Shown piece by piece: positions 5,202-5,508 of a DNA stretch of 5,508 nucleotides. The position numbers were made by a program, and so were the translations under genes. The notes under the pieces are model-generated. The model ran no database searches and was not told the DNA's origin. It was given only the letters and a program-made list of their open reading frames with translations. The DNA comes from Collinsella sp. (GTDB lineage Bacteria > Actinomycetota > Coriobacteriia > Coriobacteriales > Coriobacteriaceae): the NCBI GenBank assembly GCA_022713905.1, contig JAIHTM010000184.1, positions 1 through 5,508 on the forward strand. Reading direction: 5' to 3'. Within the stretch, counting starts at the first letter, position 1. Each line of letters opens with the position of its first letter.

Positions 5202-5508
5202 ATGGCAGAGCCGATGCTTTCCGTCTACAACATCAACGTCTGGTACGGCGCCATCCACGCCATCAAGGACATCTCCTTTAACGTTAACGAGGGCGAGATC
5301 GTGGCTCTGATCGGCGCGAACGGCGCTGGCAAGTCCACAACGCTCAAGACCGTCTCGGGCCTGCTGCGCTCCAAGACCGGCTCCATCAAGTTTATGGGCG
5401 AGGACATTACCCATACGCCCGCTGATAAGCTGGTTGGTAAGGGACTGGCTCAGGTTCCCGAGGGACGTCGCGCCTTTTTGCAGATGACGGTTGAGGAGAA
5501 CCTGGAGA
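5202..5508 (+). CDS. livF: Branched-chain amino acid ABC transporter ATP-binding protein, LivF type, 3'-truncated by window edge
   Basis: The first 102 codons of the second ATPase subunit are present; the frame is still open at the right edge, whereas LivF proteins are usually about 235 residues. ATG 5202 directly follows the livG stop and is preceded by AAGGGGGAG (5187-5195) with 6 bases of spacing. Visible motifs are the A-loop aromatic in VWYG (Tyr15), Walker A GANGAGKST (38-46), and the Q-loop in LAQVPEGRRAF (Gln84), whose VPEGRR sequence is typical of LivF, followed by MTVEENLE (95-102). The signature, Walker B and switch His lie beyond the window. It should pair with LivG as the ATPase dimer. 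The family call is secure despite truncation. Confidence 0.93.
   Translation, partial: MAEPMLSVYNINVWYGAIHAIKDISFNVNEGEIVALIGANGAGKSTTLKTVSGLLRSKTGSIKFMGEDITHTPADKLVGKGLAQVPEGRRAFLQMTVEENLE

Noticed and set aside
4494..5414. A 306-codon open frame on the - strand opposite livG and livF
   Set aside because: It runs across the livG/livF junction opposite intact ATPase motifs and has the same composition artefact as the other antisense frames.
1..5508. A new defence, mobile or biosynthetic system hidden in the window
   Set aside because: Every substantial + strand gene belongs to a recognised Liv-type transporter family. No insertion-sequence ends, transposase, CRISPR-like repeats or unknown proteins were found on either strand.

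Overview
The window holds most of one operon-like locus, all on the + strand, encoding an ABC importer of the hydrophobic/branched-chain amino acid (HAAT, Liv) family. Coding DNA is GC-rich with G/C-rich third positions, GTG may serve as a start codon, ribosome binding sites are strong and purine-rich, and the binding protein is a lipoprotein. This suggests a high-GC Gram-positive. The protein flavour resembles gut Coriobacteriia such as Collinsella, but that placement is an impression from reading and not a database result.

Layout: (1) 1-782 is the 3' part of a first solute-binding protein gene, cut off by the left window edge. (2) 783-1053 is a 271-base, AT-rich, non-coding gap with dyad symmetries and a two-hairpin leader; it probably carries the promoter of the next gene. 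(3) 1054-2241 is a complete second solute-binding lipoprotein, about three-quarters identical to the first over their shared part. (4) 2242-2380 is a 139-base spacer with a 13-bp hairpin and a second smaller one. (5) 2381-3262 is a LivH-type permease. (6) 3263-4351 is a LivM-type permease that starts directly after the livH stop. (7) 4341-5201 is a LivG-type ATPase overlapping livM by 11 bases. (8) 5202-5508 is the N-terminal 102 codons of a LivF-type ATPase, cut off by the right window edge.

Working model: either lipid-anchored binding protein captures an amino acid (probably leucine, isoleucine or valine, but this family also includes members for other amino acids, amides and urea) and delivers it to the LivH-LivM membrane channel, which is driven by the LivG-LivF ATPase pair. 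Two related binding proteins sharing one translocator recall E. coli LivJ and LivK. The tight livH-livM-livG-livF packing implies translational coupling. The hairpin-rich spacer after the second binding protein is where differential expression of binding protein over permease would be expected. I see no mobile element, CRISPR array, RNA gene or unknown protein family; this is mainly a well-known transporter type, and the less-explained parts are the non-coding regions and the binding-protein duplication.
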